From: Spirosoma sp. 48-14
GTDB lineage: Bacteria; Bacteroidota; Bacteroidia; Cytophagales; Spirosomataceae
DNA length: 64,000 bases
Direction of reading: 5' to 3'
Assembly: GCF_001898575.1 (NCBI RefSeq)
Contig: NZ_MKUD01000006.1
Span: 168,459 to 232,458, forward strand
The translations under genes were made by a program, and so were the position numbers. The notes under the pieces were generated by a model. That model was not told where the DNA came from. It saw only the letters and a program-made list of their open reading frames with translations, and did not search any database. Positions 27,245 to 36,253 of the stretch are shown one piece after another (position 1 is the stretch's first letter; every line of letters begins with the position of its first letter).

Positions 27245-29323
27245 TTATTCGTTAACCAGGCTTGGTTCGATCCAGCGGTCATCTTCCCGAATGAGTTCGA
27301 TCAGTTCATCGACGGCACGATCGGCAGGTACCGATTTCTTGATAACCTGCTGCCCTCGGTATAGCGATATTTTATCACGGCCAATACCAACATAACCATA
27401 ATCTGCGTCGGCCATTTCGCCAGGACCGTTAACGATACAGCCCATAATACCAATCTTAACTCCTTTCAGATGGTCGGTCCGTTGGCGAATCATGGCTGTC
27501 GTTTCCTGCAAGTCGAACAACGTACGGCCACAGGACGGGCATGAGATGTACTCGGTTTTGGTAATACGTGTCCGCGCAGCCTGCAAAATCCCAAACGACA
27601 GGTTGTTAAGTGCTTTTAGCTCGCTGGCTATCACCTGTGGTGTCGGGTTCTCAAACCCGACATTTTGCGTCAGCAATTCATGTCGGGTTTGAGAACCCGA
27701 CACCACAAGTGACAGTATTATACCATCCCCCAGTCCATCGATCAGCAAACCACCCACATCGGTAGCGGCATACAACGGAATATCTTCAGAAGGAATAGCT
27801 GAATAGCCGCGTTGAACGACTACGGGAAGAGTAAGTTCCTGATTGATCAGCTCTACAAATAATCGACGCAGTTCGGGCATCGCATGGGCATTGTCGGTTG
27901 TGACCAGCAGAACAACGGTTTGATCGTTTCGTAACGCAGTGAGCAAGTCGGGAGATACTTCCGAAAGCGACAGCTGGACGAAATTCAGGCGAGGGTGTAA
28001 GGGGGCTTTTGTTATTTGAGCCTGTGTATACTCACTGGCTGTGAGCAGAGGGAACGCATTGGTCTGATCCGCAACTGTTTGCCAGCTAGCATAGTCAAGA
28101 ATCTGTTTCAGGCCATTCGGTAGCATGAACGCTGCGGGTTGCGAACCCAGATATATATAATCGGCACCCAGGTCGTTCATCCGCCATTTGTCTGGCTCCG
28201 GCAGATAAAAATGACCGATGGGTTTAAGATCATCATGTTGACGGACGGGAATCTGGCTGAAATCAGCAATGACCCGTGGCACATTCTGTCCACCAAAATT
28301 AGCGACCTCATGCGTTGTCCGACGTGTATATTGAAATGGATTGATCGGATAGCTGGTAATTTCCGGAATCGGTTTGCTTTCGGCTGCCCGATGGGTGTAC
28401 CGATCAATCAGCGCCTGAGCAACGGGTGCTTCGCGTTCGGGTTCTTCGGTGAGCGATACCCGAACCGTATCGCCAATGCCATCTTCCAGCAAAGTACCAA
28501 TCCCCAATGCCGATTTGATGCGGCCATCTTCAGCTTCACCGGCTTCGGTTACGCCTAGGTGGAGCGGATATGGTTTTAACCCTTCCTCATCCAGTCGTTG
28601 AACAAGTAAACGATATGCCTGTACCATCACCTGTGGGTTACTTGACTTCATCGACAGGACGATGTTGTAATAATTCTCGTCCTCACAAATCCGCAGAAAC
28701 TCCAGCGCCGATTCCACCATACCAACGGGTGTATCCCCATACCGACTCAGAATGCGGTCGGAGAGGGAACCATGGTTAGTGCCAATTCGCATAGCGGTAC
28801 CATACTCCTTACATATCCGTACCAGCGGCAGAAACTTATCCCGAATTCGTTCCAGTTCCGATGCATAGGCCGCATCAGTATAATCGATAAATTCAAAGCG
28901 TTTGCGGTCGGCATAGTTGCCCGGATTGATGCGAACTTTCTCAACAATACGCGCGGCCAGTTCGGCAGCATTGGGGGTAAAATGAATGTCGGCAACGAGC
29001 GGTGTGGTATAGCCCCTTGCCCGGAGTTCCTTACGGATATTCTCCAGGTTTTGTGCTTCTTTTACACTGGGGGCTGTGATGCGTACATACTCGCAGCCAG
29101 CTTCAATCATGCGGATGGTCTGTTCTACGGAACCGAGTGTGTCCATCGTATCCACCGTTGTCATCGACTGCACACGGATTGGATAATCGGAGCCCAGCGG
29201 TACATCGCCTATGTTGACCGTAACCGTTTTTCGGCGGGTGTATTGTGTTAGCGAAGGCGTGTAAAGAACAGGAGAACCAGATAAGTTGGCTGATTGTGAA
29301 GGGGTAATCAACGAGTCGAGCAT
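27245..29323 (-). CDS. ispG: 4-hydroxy-3-methylbut-2-enyl diphosphate synthase (long form)
   Basis: This 692-residue Fe-S enzyme makes HMBPP from methylerythritol cyclodiphosphate in the MEP isoprenoid pathway. It is the three-domain form also found in plants and Chlamydia: TIM barrel (VQSMTTVDTMDT...VADIHF...VRINPGNY), central extra domain, and C-terminal Fe-S domain with CPSCGRTLFDLQ and MGCIVNGPGEMADADYGY. I chose the ATG at 29323, since a -7 box sits at 29353-29360. Residues about 538-565, between the LLIDGLGDG segment and LNNLSFGILQAAR, are encoded by an inverted repeat and look like an in-frame insertion. Confidence 0.95.
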   Translation of the reverse strand: MLDSLITPSQSANLSGSPVLYTPSLTQYTRRKTVTVNIGDVPLGSDYPIRVQSMTTVDTMDTLGSVEQTIRMIEAGCEYVRITAPSVKEAQNLENIRKELRARGYTTPLVADIHFTPNAAELAARIVEKVRINPGNYADRKRFEFIDYTDAAYASELERIRDKFLPLVRICKEYGTAMRIGTNHGSLSDRILSRYGDTPVGMVESALEFLRICEDENYYNIVLSMKSSNPQVMVQAYRLLVQRLDEEGLKPYPLHLGVTEAGEAEDGRIKSALGIGTLLEDGIGDTVRVSLTEEPEREAPVAQALIDRYTHRAAESKPIPEITSYPINPFQYTRRTTHEVANFGGQNVPRVIADFSQIPVRQHDDLKPIGHFYLPEPDKWRMNDLGADYIYLGSQPAAFMLPNGLKQILDYASWQTVADQTNAFPLLTASEYTQAQITKAPLHPRLNFVQLSLSEVSPDLLTALRNDQTVVLLVTTDNAHAMPELRRLFVELINQELTLPVVVQRGYSAIPSEDIPLYAATDVGGLLIDGLGDGIILSLVVSGSQTRHELLTQNVGFENPTPQVIASELKALNNLSFGILQAARTRITKTEYISCPSCGRTLFDLQETTAMIRQRTDHLKGVKIGIMGCIVNGPGEMADADYGYVGIGRDKISLYRGQQVIKKSVPADRAVDELIELIREDDRWIEPSLVNE
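27631..27712. repeat. 33-bp inverted repeat in frame inside ispG
   Basis: Arms 27631-27663 and 27680-27712 pair over 33 bp with one mismatch (27635/27708) and a 16-nt loop; 27636-27663 and 27680-27707 pair perfectly. Each arm is itself a small hairpin: GTGTCGGGTT, a 4-base loop, AACCCGACA. The same small hairpin recurs at 47296-47319. Confidence 0.92.
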
Positions 29324-29352
29324 ACAGATAGCGGCAGCGCCGTTTGACCTTA

Positions 29353-29360
29353 CAAAGGTA
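29353..29360 (-). promoter_or_regulatory. -7 box of ispG
   Basis: The minus-strand reading TACCTTTG matches TAnnTTTG, about 30 bp ahead of the ATG at 29323. This argues against the alternative start at 29365. The other bases of 29366-29602 show no gene. Confidence 0.5.
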
Positions 29361-29602
29361 CGCAAAAACCGCGTTTTCGGTTTGGTATCGGTTGATGGGA
29401 AAACGTATGGTTTTGCCTAAACGTTCGCGTAGAAAAGCATCCTATCAACAACCATAGTAGTATGGTTATTATGTTGGTCGATTCTCTTGCACACCTGATT
29501 CAAGAAACAAAAGTCTCTTAAATCAGTTAATTACATTCGAAATGAAGCCTGTTATAAACGGTGTTTATAGATACTTCAACCGAAATGTAAATTTTAAACG
29601 TT

Positions 29603-29986
29603 ATGAAAACCAAGATATTAAGTGCATTTGCTGTTGCTTTTATGATTAGCCTGGGAGCTTACGCCCAGGACGCTACAGCCAACATGACGAAGCAGGAGCG
29701 GAAAGAAATGCGTAAGCAGGAAAAAGCAGAACGCAAAGCCCGTATGAAGGAGGATTTGAAGAATACAGGCCGGGCTATTGGCGAAACAGCCGACGAAGCT
29801 GCTCAAGGCGCTAAGAGCAAAGCCAAAGTAGCTGGCGAAGCTATCGACAGTGCTGCTACCAAAACGGGTCGGGCTGTGGATCGGGGATTAGATAAAGCCG
29901 AAGGGGCTATCATTAATGAACGCGATCGGGTCAGAGCCAAACGAGATTCGTCACGAGCCGAAAAAGCCCGTCGGGATTCGTTGTAG
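29603..29986 (+). CDS. Exported Ala/Lys/Arg-rich repetitive protein
   Basis: The product has 127 residues. A signal peptide (MKTKILSAFAVAFMISLGAYAQ) is followed by a very charged stretch (KQERKEMRKQEKAERKARMKEDL) and then by loose 11-residue repeats (GETADEAAQGAKSKAKVAGEAIDSAATKTGRA). The pattern resembles amphipathic-helix proteins of the LEA or apolipoprotein kind, which bind membranes or protect against drying. No family name is certain. The TAG stop (29984-29986) lies in the left arm of an inverted repeat shared with the converging acyltransferase gene. Confidence 0.6.
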   Translation: MKTKILSAFAVAFMISLGAYAQDATANMTKQERKEMRKQEKAERKARMKEDLKNTGRAIGETADEAAQGAKSKAKVAGEAIDSAATKTGRAVDRGLDKAEGAIINERDRVRAKRDSSRAEKARRDSL

Positions 29987-30120
29987 ACCGCAATACCTTG
30001 CGGCTCACGACCAGACGGTTCTAGTGCCTCAATGGGATAAAGATTGGATCAGTGTAGGCTTGATCCAATGGACGATAATTATTGCTGACGCGAAAGAGAC
30101 GTAAGGTATTGCGTCTCTAC
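29983..30120. repeat. Nested inverted repeat with both stop codons in the outer arms
   Basis: Outer arms 29983-30007 and 30096-30120 pair imperfectly around the shared core CGCAATACCTT. An inner hairpin pairs 30043-30051 with 30061-30069 (ATTGGATCA). The plus-strand TAG (29984-29986) and the minus-strand TAG (30117-30119) sit at mirror positions. Confidence 0.8.
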
Positions 30121-30989
30121 GTTAGCTTCGCTTCGATTTTTGCATATTTTCCCCGCCAGTGCTTCCAACGTTTATGTGACCAGAGCCAGTCAGAAGGGTG
30201 TTTACAAATATTGGCTTGTAATTGATCTCTATACATTTCGAGAATAGCGCCCTCAGGGATATTTGTATACGGCGGACAGGCAATAAGTTTAAAGGTACCT
30301 TCGTAATAACCTCGTCGGATACGAACCAATTCCAGGAAGAATACAGGTAAATTTTTACTTCGGGCTAATCGTTCTGTACCTGGGTAGAAAGGCGTATCGC
30401 GGTTCAAAAACTCCATCCAATAGCCTTGTTCGGGTACATTCGGAACCTGGTCTGCCACCAATGCAATTACACGAGGGATGCCTCTTCGGATTACCATTTG
30501 CCGGGGCAGTAAGTTCATGGGGGTTGGCACAGCTCCATGCGTGGCACGCAATTCCTGCATAAACTTTTCCATGTCCGGATTGGTGAGAGGCTTATACACG
30601 CTATCCACCGGAATATCAATAACAACCGCAGCAGAAGGAACCCATTCCCAGTTGCATTGATGAGAACCTGTGCAGATAACCGTCTGACCAGCCGCTAAAT
30701 ACTCTTTGATTAATTCGGGATTGGTGTATAAAAATCGTTTTTTTAGTTCGCAGGGCTTAATGGCAGATAACTTGATTGTTTCAACGAGAATATCGGCAAG
30801 ATTTCGGTAAAAATCGTTGGCTATTTGTTGGATCGTATCGGGAGATTTTTCAGGAAACGATAGGCGTAAATTTTCCCGAATAACGTCTTGTCTATAGCGC
30901 ACAATATAGGCTAGAACAACATATAGGATATCTGAAATACCATACAGAACAGGAAAGGGCAAACGGGCTAAAAGACGCAGAAAAATCAT
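30117..30989 (-). CDS. LpxL/HtrB-like lysophospholipid acyltransferase (copy A)
   Basis: This 290-residue inner-membrane protein adds an acyl chain to lipid A or a related lipid. The N-terminal hydrophobic anchor is followed by the catalytic H-x4-E motif in GSHQCNWEWVPSA near residue 110. Further family signatures are VYKPLTNPDMEKFM, ALVADQVPN and FYPGTERLARSKNLPVF. It is a gap-free paralogue of the gene at 31141-32013, about 60 percent identical by eye, and lies directly downstream of it. Confidence 0.88.
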   Translation of the reverse strand: MIFLRLLARLPFPVLYGISDILYVVLAYIVRYRQDVIRENLRLSFPEKSPDTIQQIANDFYRNLADILVETIKLSAIKPCELKKRFLYTNPELIKEYLAAGQTVICTGSHQCNWEWVPSAAVVIDIPVDSVYKPLTNPDMEKFMQELRATHGAVPTPMNLLPRQMVIRRGIPRVIALVADQVPNVPEQGYWMEFLNRDTPFYPGTERLARSKNLPVFFLELVRIRRGYYEGTFKLIACPPYTNIPEGAILEMYRDQLQANICKHPSDWLWSHKRWKHWRGKYAKIEAKLT

Positions 30990-31140
30990 TTACGTGTACA
31001 GAACGGTAGAGTACAAAAACTACTAACTGTCATAAATATAACAAATTATAGATGAAATAGTCATAAAAAAACATAATATGTCGACAGGTAGCATATCATA
31101 TAAACGACGGCAGGCTGAAAAGTGTACGTATTGGCGACAA

Positions 31141-32013
31141 TTAATCCAGCTTTGCCTCAATCTTCGCGTATTTGCCCCGCCAGTGCTTCCATCGGCGGTG
31201 CGACCACAGCCAGTCGGAAGGGTACTTGCGAATCGTAGCTTCTAGTAGATCCCGGTAGCGTTCCAGCAACGCTCCAGTAGGTAAGTCAGTGTAAGGTGGG
31301 GAGCCAACAGGAAAAAAAGTAGCTTCGTAATAACCCCGACGAATTCGAACCAATTCTAGATAAAACACCGGCAAATTTCGGCTTCGTGCCAGCCGCTCAG
31401 TTCCTGGATAAAAAGGTGTATCCTGATGCAGAAAATCTGTCCAGTAAGCCTGTTCGGGTACATTCGGAACCTGATCCGCCACCAGCGCAATGATACGGGG
31501 TACATTTTTATGCGAAGCCATCCGACGGGGCAGGTTGTTCATCGGAACTGGTTCGGCCCCAAAACTCGACCGAATCATCTGCATCATTTTTTCTGAAAAC
31601 GCACTGGTCAACGGCTTATAGATACTATCGGTAGGCATCCCATTTAATACAGCCGCTGACGGTAACCATTCCCAGTTGCTTTGATGTGAAGCCATGCCGA
31701 TAACGGCCTGACCTGCCTGTAAACAGGCTTTTACAATATCGGCATTGGTAAATCGAACCCGCTGTTTGAGGTCTTCTGGTGACAGGCCGGGTAGCTTGAT
31801 CGTCTCAACCAGTATGTCGGACAGATTATGGTAGAACCCTTTGATAATCTGCTTGATTTCGTCGCCTGATTTCTCTGGAAACGACTGGGTTAAATTGGCT
31901 AAAATCACCTTTCGGCGGTAGCGGATAACATAGTTGAGCAGAAAGGCTAATATATCAGAAATACCATAAAGGATACTCAGCGGTAAACGGGATAAAAGTC
32001 GAAAAAAAGTCAT
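31141..32013 (-). CDS. LpxL/HtrB-like lysophospholipid acyltransferase (copy B)
   Basis: Same length (290) and same architecture as copy A: catalytic H-x4-E in ASHQSNWEW, then IYKPLTSAF, ALVADQVPN and FYPGTERLARSRNLPVF. The last 14 residues before the final one are identical in both copies (KHWRGKYAKIEAKL). The chief differences lie in the N-terminal third and around the acyl-acceptor region, so the two could handle different chains or acceptors. A -7 box lies at 32076-32083. The gap of 151 bp to copy A has no terminator that I can see. Confidence 0.88.
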   Translation of the reverse strand: MTFFRLLSRLPLSILYGISDILAFLLNYVIRYRRKVILANLTQSFPEKSGDEIKQIIKGFYHNLSDILVETIKLPGLSPEDLKQRVRFTNADIVKACLQAGQAVIGMASHQSNWEWLPSAAVLNGMPTDSIYKPLTSAFSEKMMQMIRSSFGAEPVPMNNLPRRMASHKNVPRIIALVADQVPNVPEQAYWTDFLHQDTPFYPGTERLARSRNLPVFYLELVRIRRGYYEATFFPVGSPPYTDLPTGALLERYRDLLEATIRKYPSDWLWSHRRWKHWRGKYAKIEAKLD

Positions 32014-32075
32014 TGGTTGAACCTAAACCGAACCCACGGCGAAAAAAAAGTATAATTGAAAAATTAAAAAAATAC

Positions 32076-32083
32076 CAAAATTA
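32076..32083 (-). promoter_or_regulatory. -7 box of the acyltransferase pair
   Basis: The minus-strand reading TAATTTTG matches TAnnTTTG, about 63 nt ahead of the copy B start. Confidence 0.4.
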
Positions 32084-32084
32084 G

Positions 32085-32816
32085 TTGGTGGTATTGTTTT
32101 TTTGCTTTACTTGTGAACGGATACATGAGTTGTCATTGGAAACGTACCCATTAACACCTGACTCCACAAATTTACTGATCGAGTTACATTACCTTCCCTG
32201 TCTGGATTTCCTGTCGGGGCTAATGAACTTCGGTAAGGTGTGGCTGGAAGCGCAGGAGCATTACCAAAAGCAAAGTTACAGAAATCGCTGCTACGTTCTG
32301 ACGGCAAATAAGGTGGACAGCCTTACTGTGCCTGTGCAACAGGGGACCCGGCACCTGCCTATTCGCGACCTTCGGGTGGCTAATGACCAGAACTGGCAGG
32401 TTCATCACTGGCGATGTATTCAGGCCGCTTATGGGAAAGCTCCATTTTTCGAATACTATGCGCCCGATATTGAGCCGTATTATCGAAAACACTGGACGTT
32501 TTTATTCGACTTGAATTATGAGTTGCTGACAATTTGTCTGAAATTGATGCAGGTGCGTATCGACCTGAACCTGACAGAATGGTATGAAAAAGTGCCCTCG
32601 GTCGGCTTCGTTGACGCCCGATCCTGCATAAATCCGGCTAATAGGCCAGAATCGTACATATTCCATCGGCCAGTGTCGTATCCACAAAATTTTGGACCTG
32701 AATTTGTACCTAACTTAAGTGTCATAGACCTGTTGTTCTGCCAGGGACCGGCCGCTAAGGACGTGTTGAAGGCCGGCCTTCGGGAGAGTGAACAAATCCT
32801 TAAAACTCTTCGTTAG
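32085..32816 (+). CDS. WbqC-family protein
   Basis: The product matches the WbqC family through LLIELHYLPCLDFLSGLM near the start, CYVLTANKVDSLTVPV, the central HHWRCIQAAYGKAPFFEYY and the C-terminal FGPEFVPNLSVIDLLFCQGP. Family members are linked to O-antigen or glycan-biosynthesis loci, but the catalytic activity is not settled. The start is uncertain: the frame opens with a GTG at 32085 that touches the minus-strand promoter, homology begins only around residue 30, and no in-frame ATG exists in between; TTG codons near 32127 or 32133 are alternatives. Confidence 0.75.
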   Translation: MVVLFFCFTCERIHELSLETYPLTPDSTNLLIELHYLPCLDFLSGLMNFGKVWLEAQEHYQKQSYRNRCYVLTANKVDSLTVPVQQGTRHLPIRDLRVANDQNWQVHHWRCIQAAYGKAPFFEYYAPDIEPYYRKHWTFLFDLNYELLTICLKLMQVRIDLNLTEWYEKVPSVGFVDARSCINPANRPESYIFHRPVSYPQNFGPEFVPNLSVIDLLFCQGPAAKDVLKAGLRESEQILKTLR

Positions 32817-32855
32817 GCCAGTATAGTACGCTTACCTAAGGAGACCCTAAAACGA

Positions 32856-35384
32856 ATGGAAGCAAAATTCTCAAATCGCGTAAAGGAAGTTATCACGCTG
32901 AGCCGGGAAGAAGCCTTACGCTTAGGCCACGATTATATTGGCACAGAGCATCTGCTGCTCGGTATGATTCGTGAAGGGGAGGGTGTGGCCGTCGGCTTGC
33001 TTAAAAAATTAGGCATCTCGCTCGACGAACTCCGGGTTACCATTGAACAGGCCACGAAAGGAACCGCTACCAACAATGTGAAAAATCTGGCGAATATTCC
33101 GCTGACTCGTCAGTCGGAAAAAACCCTGAAAATCACTTATTTGGAGGCTAAAATCTTCAAAAGCCCGCTCATCGGAACGGAGCACCTTCTGCTGTCGATT
33201 CTACGTGATGAAGACAATGTCGCCACGCAGATTCTCAATAAATTTAATATTAATTACGAAGTCATTAAGGAGATGCTGGAATATCAATCATCGGGTAGCC
33301 GACCAGTGATGGGCCCCGAAACCGACGATGACGACAATGACCGGGGCATGTTTGGCGGAAGCAGCTCCAGCTCAGGAAAAGATCCGAAAGGGTCTGAAAA
33401 GTCCCGGACTCCCGTTCTGGATAACTTCGGACGCGATCTGACCAAACTGGCTGAAGTAGGTAAGCTTGACCCTATCGTTGGCCGTGAAAAAGAAATTGAA
33501 CGCGTGGCCCAGATCCTGAGCCGCCGGAAGAAAAATAACCCAATCCTGATTGGTGAACCGGGCGTTGGTAAAACTGCCATCGCTGAAGGACTGGCCCTGC
33601 GCATTGTGCAGAAGAAAGTCTCGCGGGTGTTGTTCGGTAAGCGGGTGGTTACCCTCGATCTGGCGTCGCTCGTGGCTGGTACCAAATACCGAGGACAGTT
33701 TGAAGAGCGTATGAAGGCCGTGATGAACGAGCTGGAAAAATCGCCGGAAGTGATTCTGTTCATCGATGAGTTGCACACCATCGTTGGAGCCGGTGGCGCT
33801 TCGGGTTCGCTCGATGCCTCGAACATGTTCAAACCGGCTCTGGCACGGGGCGACATTCAATGCATCGGCGCTACTACGCTTGACGAATACCGCCAGTACA
33901 TCGAGAAAGATGGCGCTCTGGCTCGTCGTTTCCAGATGGTGATGGTTGATGCTACATCGATTGACGAAACCATCGAAATCCTGAACAATATCAAGGATAA
34001 GTACGAAGATCACCACCACGTCAACTACACCAAAGAGGCTATCGAAGCTGCGGTGAAACTGTCGGAGCGTTATATCTCTGACCGCTTCCTGCCCGATAAA
34101 GCGATCGACGTCCTCGACGAAGTAGGTGCTCGTGTACACATCTCGAACATTACCGTTCCCGAAGATATTCTGAGACTGGAAGAACAGATCGAGAATATCA
34201 AGAAAGAGAAAAATCAGGTTGTCAAGAGCCAGAAGTACGAAGAAGCGGCTCAGCTCCGCGACAAGGAAAAACGCCTGATCGATCAGCTGGAGCGGGCTAA
34301 ACAAGCCTGGGAAGAAGATACCAAGAAACGTCGGTATACGGTCAACGAAGAAAACGTGGCCGAAGTCGTTGCGATGATGACAGGTATTCCGGTTACGAGC
34401 GTCTCGAACGACGAAGGCAAGAAGCTCGTCAACATGGGCGAAGAACTGAAAGGTCGGGTTATCGGACAAAATGCTGCCATTGAGAAACTGGTGAAAGCCA
34501 TTCAACGGACGCGGGTTGGTCTGAAAGATCCGAAGAAACCGATCGGCTCGTTCATTTTCCTTGGCCCAACCGGGGTCGGTAAAACGGAATTAGCGAAAGT
34601 GCTGGCTACCTACCTCTTCGACAAAGACGATGCGCTGGTTCGAATCGACATGTCGGAATACATGGAGAAATTCAGCGTGAGCCGTCTGGTGGGTGCTCCT
34701 CCGGGCTACGTTGGATACGAAGAAGGTGGGCAGTTAACCGAAAAAATCCGTCGGAAACCATACAGTGTTGTGTTGCTTGACGAAATCGAAAAAGCGCACC
34801 CGGATGTATTCAACATCCTGCTGCAAGTGCTAGACGATGGTATCCTGACCGATGGTCTGGGTCGCCGGGTCGATTTCCGCAACACCATCATCATCATGAC
34901 GTCGAACATTGGGGTTCGTGATCTGAAAGACTTCGGTGCCGGTATCGGTTTCGCTACCAAGCGGAATGCGGAGAGTCAGGATGAACTGATGAAGAGCACG
35001 ATTCAAAGTGCGTTGCGGAAGGCATTCTCGCCTGAATTCCTCAACCGTCTCGACGATGTGATTGTGTTCAACTCGTTGCAACGTGAAGATATTCACAAGA
35101 TCATCGATCTCATGCTCGGTAAGTTGCTGGGTCGTGTCATCAACCTGGGTTATCGGGTAGAGTTGACCGATAAAGCGAAGGACTTCCTGGCCGAAAAAGG
35201 GTACGATCAGCAGTACGGTGCTCGTCCATTAAGCCGGGCTATCCAGCGCTACCTCGAAGACCCCGTTGCTGAGGAAATTCTGAAAGGCGAACTGAAAGAA
35301 GGCGACGTAATTATGGCTGATTACAGTGGTGAAGGTGAAAACCTGACCATCACCGTTAGAAAGCCCGAAGCCGTTGTCGAGTAA
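32856..35384 (+). CDS. clpC: ATP-dependent Clp protease ATP-binding subunit ClpC
   Basis: This 842-residue AAA+ unfoldase feeds substrates to ClpP. It has two Clp_N repeats (residues about 1-145), an acidic linker, the first AAA module with Walker [10 protein letters not shown] at residues 233-241, a UVR/coiled-coil middle region (about 440-480, [15 protein letters not shown]) and a second AAA module with GPTGVGKTE near 570. The UVR region marks it as ClpC and not ClpA. It probably belongs to protein quality control and regulated proteolysis. No clpP or mcsB gene is adjacent. A terminator follows at 35407. Confidence 0.95.
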   Translation: MEAKFSNRVKEVITLSREEALRLGHDYIGTEHLLLGMIREGEGVAVGLLKKLGISLDELRVTIEQATKGTATNNVKNLANIPLTRQSEKTLKITYLEAKIFKSPLIGTEHLLLSILRDEDNVATQILNKFNINYEVIKEMLEYQSSGSRPVMGPETDDDDNDRGMFGGSSSSSGKDPKGSEKSRTPVLDNFGRDLTKLAEVGKLDPIVGREKEIERVAQILSRRKKNNPILIGEPGVGKTAIAEGLALRIVQKKVSRVLFGKRVVTLDLASLVAGTKYRGQFEERMKAVMNELEKSPEVILFIDELHTIVGAGGASGSLDASNMFKPALARGDIQCIGATTLDEYRQYIEKDGALARRFQMVMVDATSIDETIEILNNIKDKYEDHHHVNYTKEAIEAAVKLSERYISDRFLPDKAIDVLDEVGARVHISNITVPEDILRLEEQIENIKKEKNQVVKSQKYEEAAQLRDKEKRLIDQLERAKQAWEEDTKKRRYTVNEENVAEVVAMMTGIPVTSVSNDEGKKLVNMGEELKGRVIGQNAAIEKLVKAIQRTRVGLKDPKKPIGSFIFLGPTGVGKTELAKVLATYLFDKDDALVRIDMSEYMEKFSVSRLVGAPPGYVGYEEGGQLTEKIRRKPYSVVLLDEIEKAHPDVFNILLQVLDDGILTDGLGRRVDFRNTIIIMTSNIGVRDLKDFGAGIGFATKRNAESQDELMKSTIQSALRKAFSPEFLNRLDDVIVFNSLQREDIHKIIDLMLGKLLGRVINLGYRVELTDKAKDFLAEKGYDQQYGARPLSRAIQRYLEDPVAEEILKGELKEGDVIMADYSGEGENLTITVRKPEAVVE

Positions 35385-35406
35385 ATAGATAACCTTGTTA
35401 TAACTG

Positions 35407-35436
35407 AAAGGTCGGATGGGAACATTCGGCCTTTTT
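35407..35436 (+). terminator. Intrinsic terminator of clpC
   Basis: Arms 35407-35416 and 35425-35434 pair over 10 bp with two G-U wobbles and run into a short T stretch. Confidence 0.7.
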
Positions 35437-35509
35437 GGTTAAAGAGTTTTTGGGGCTATCCCCAATGACTTTTCTGATGTTCTTTGTATTAATAAACAGT
35501 TAGGAGGAT

Positions 35510-36253
35510 TTGGAATTTATTCCCGAAATATATCAATTCACTAATAGTGATGCTGAGGAGTTAAAGTTTTTAGGCTACCAACTCATATCTGATAACATTG
35601 ACTCCTTTATACGGTTCATGCAAACTAAATTTCGAAATTTTAATTTGTTAGCATTACTGAAAGTCGTAGACAAGCAGTTTTCAGATACGACGGATAAATA
35701 CATAATAAGGGAAATTAGATTCGAGGAATCATCTAATAAACTTCGAATTAATTATCACAACGGATGTGATGATGAAGATAACGCACTTGCTTTTGTGCGA
35801 GAGTTTTCAGTAAAAGCCAACGCTATTAAGGTTAATCACATTTATTGCGTCATTCCCAAGAGCAGTCGTAACAAGGGGCTTATTAAACCTGTTTTCCGAG
35901 AAAGCCTGCAACAATATGTAAATTGTAATGCAAAGGTAATCTCAGTACATGCTGGGTTAAGCGGAGGGGGGTATACATGGGCGAGACATGGTTTCTGTGC
36001 AACCATAAGAAGCGAAGTAGACTTTATTCTACAGGAAGCTAAAAAGTTGCTAAGTAATCATGAGTTTGGCGTAGTAGAAAAGATATACAATACGTATTAT
36101 TACAAAAATCCAAAAGGTAAAGCTTTTCCTATGGATTTATGGGCTGCTCTAGATTTCATGAAACCTGTTTTAATGGGAAGTGATTGGCATGGAGAATTGA
36201 ATTTGAAGAACAAAGAGCAATTTCGTAACTTTAAAGATTATGTATCCAGATAA
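35510..36253 (+). CDS. Unrecognised protein with a GGYTWARHGF motif, low-GC cassette gene 1
   Basis: I do not recognise this 247-residue protein. It has no signal peptide or membrane segment. The most family-like part is the C-terminal half: VISVHAGLSGGGYTWARHGFCAT, then MGSDWHGELNLKNKEQFRNFKDYV. The start is doubtful: a stop (TAG 35501) lies just upstream, and the first usable codon is TTG 35510, only two bases after an AGGAGG. It may be a truncated gene. The DNA is clearly more AT-rich than the neighbours, suggesting acquisition. It overlaps the next gene by 14 bases. Confidence 0.55.
   Translation: MEFIPEIYQFTNSDAEELKFLGYQLISDNIDSFIRFMQTKFRNFNLLALLKVVDKQFSDTTDKYIIREIRFEESSNKLRINYHNGCDDEDNALAFVREFSVKANAIKVNHIYCVIPKSSRNKGLIKPVFRESLQQYVNCNAKVISVHAGLSGGGYTWARHGFCATIRSEVDFILQEAKKLLSNHEFGVVEKIYNTYYYKNPKGKAFPMDLWAALDFMKPVLMGSDWHGELNLKNKEQFRNFKDYVSR

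Noticed and set aside
27631-27712. Insertion sequence ends in ispG
   Set aside because: No transposase frame or space for one exists between the arms; the loop is only 16 nt and the gene frame stays open.
33284-34505. Long minus-strand frames opposite clpC
   Set aside because: They mirror clpC codons, and low-complexity composition is as expected for antisense frames.
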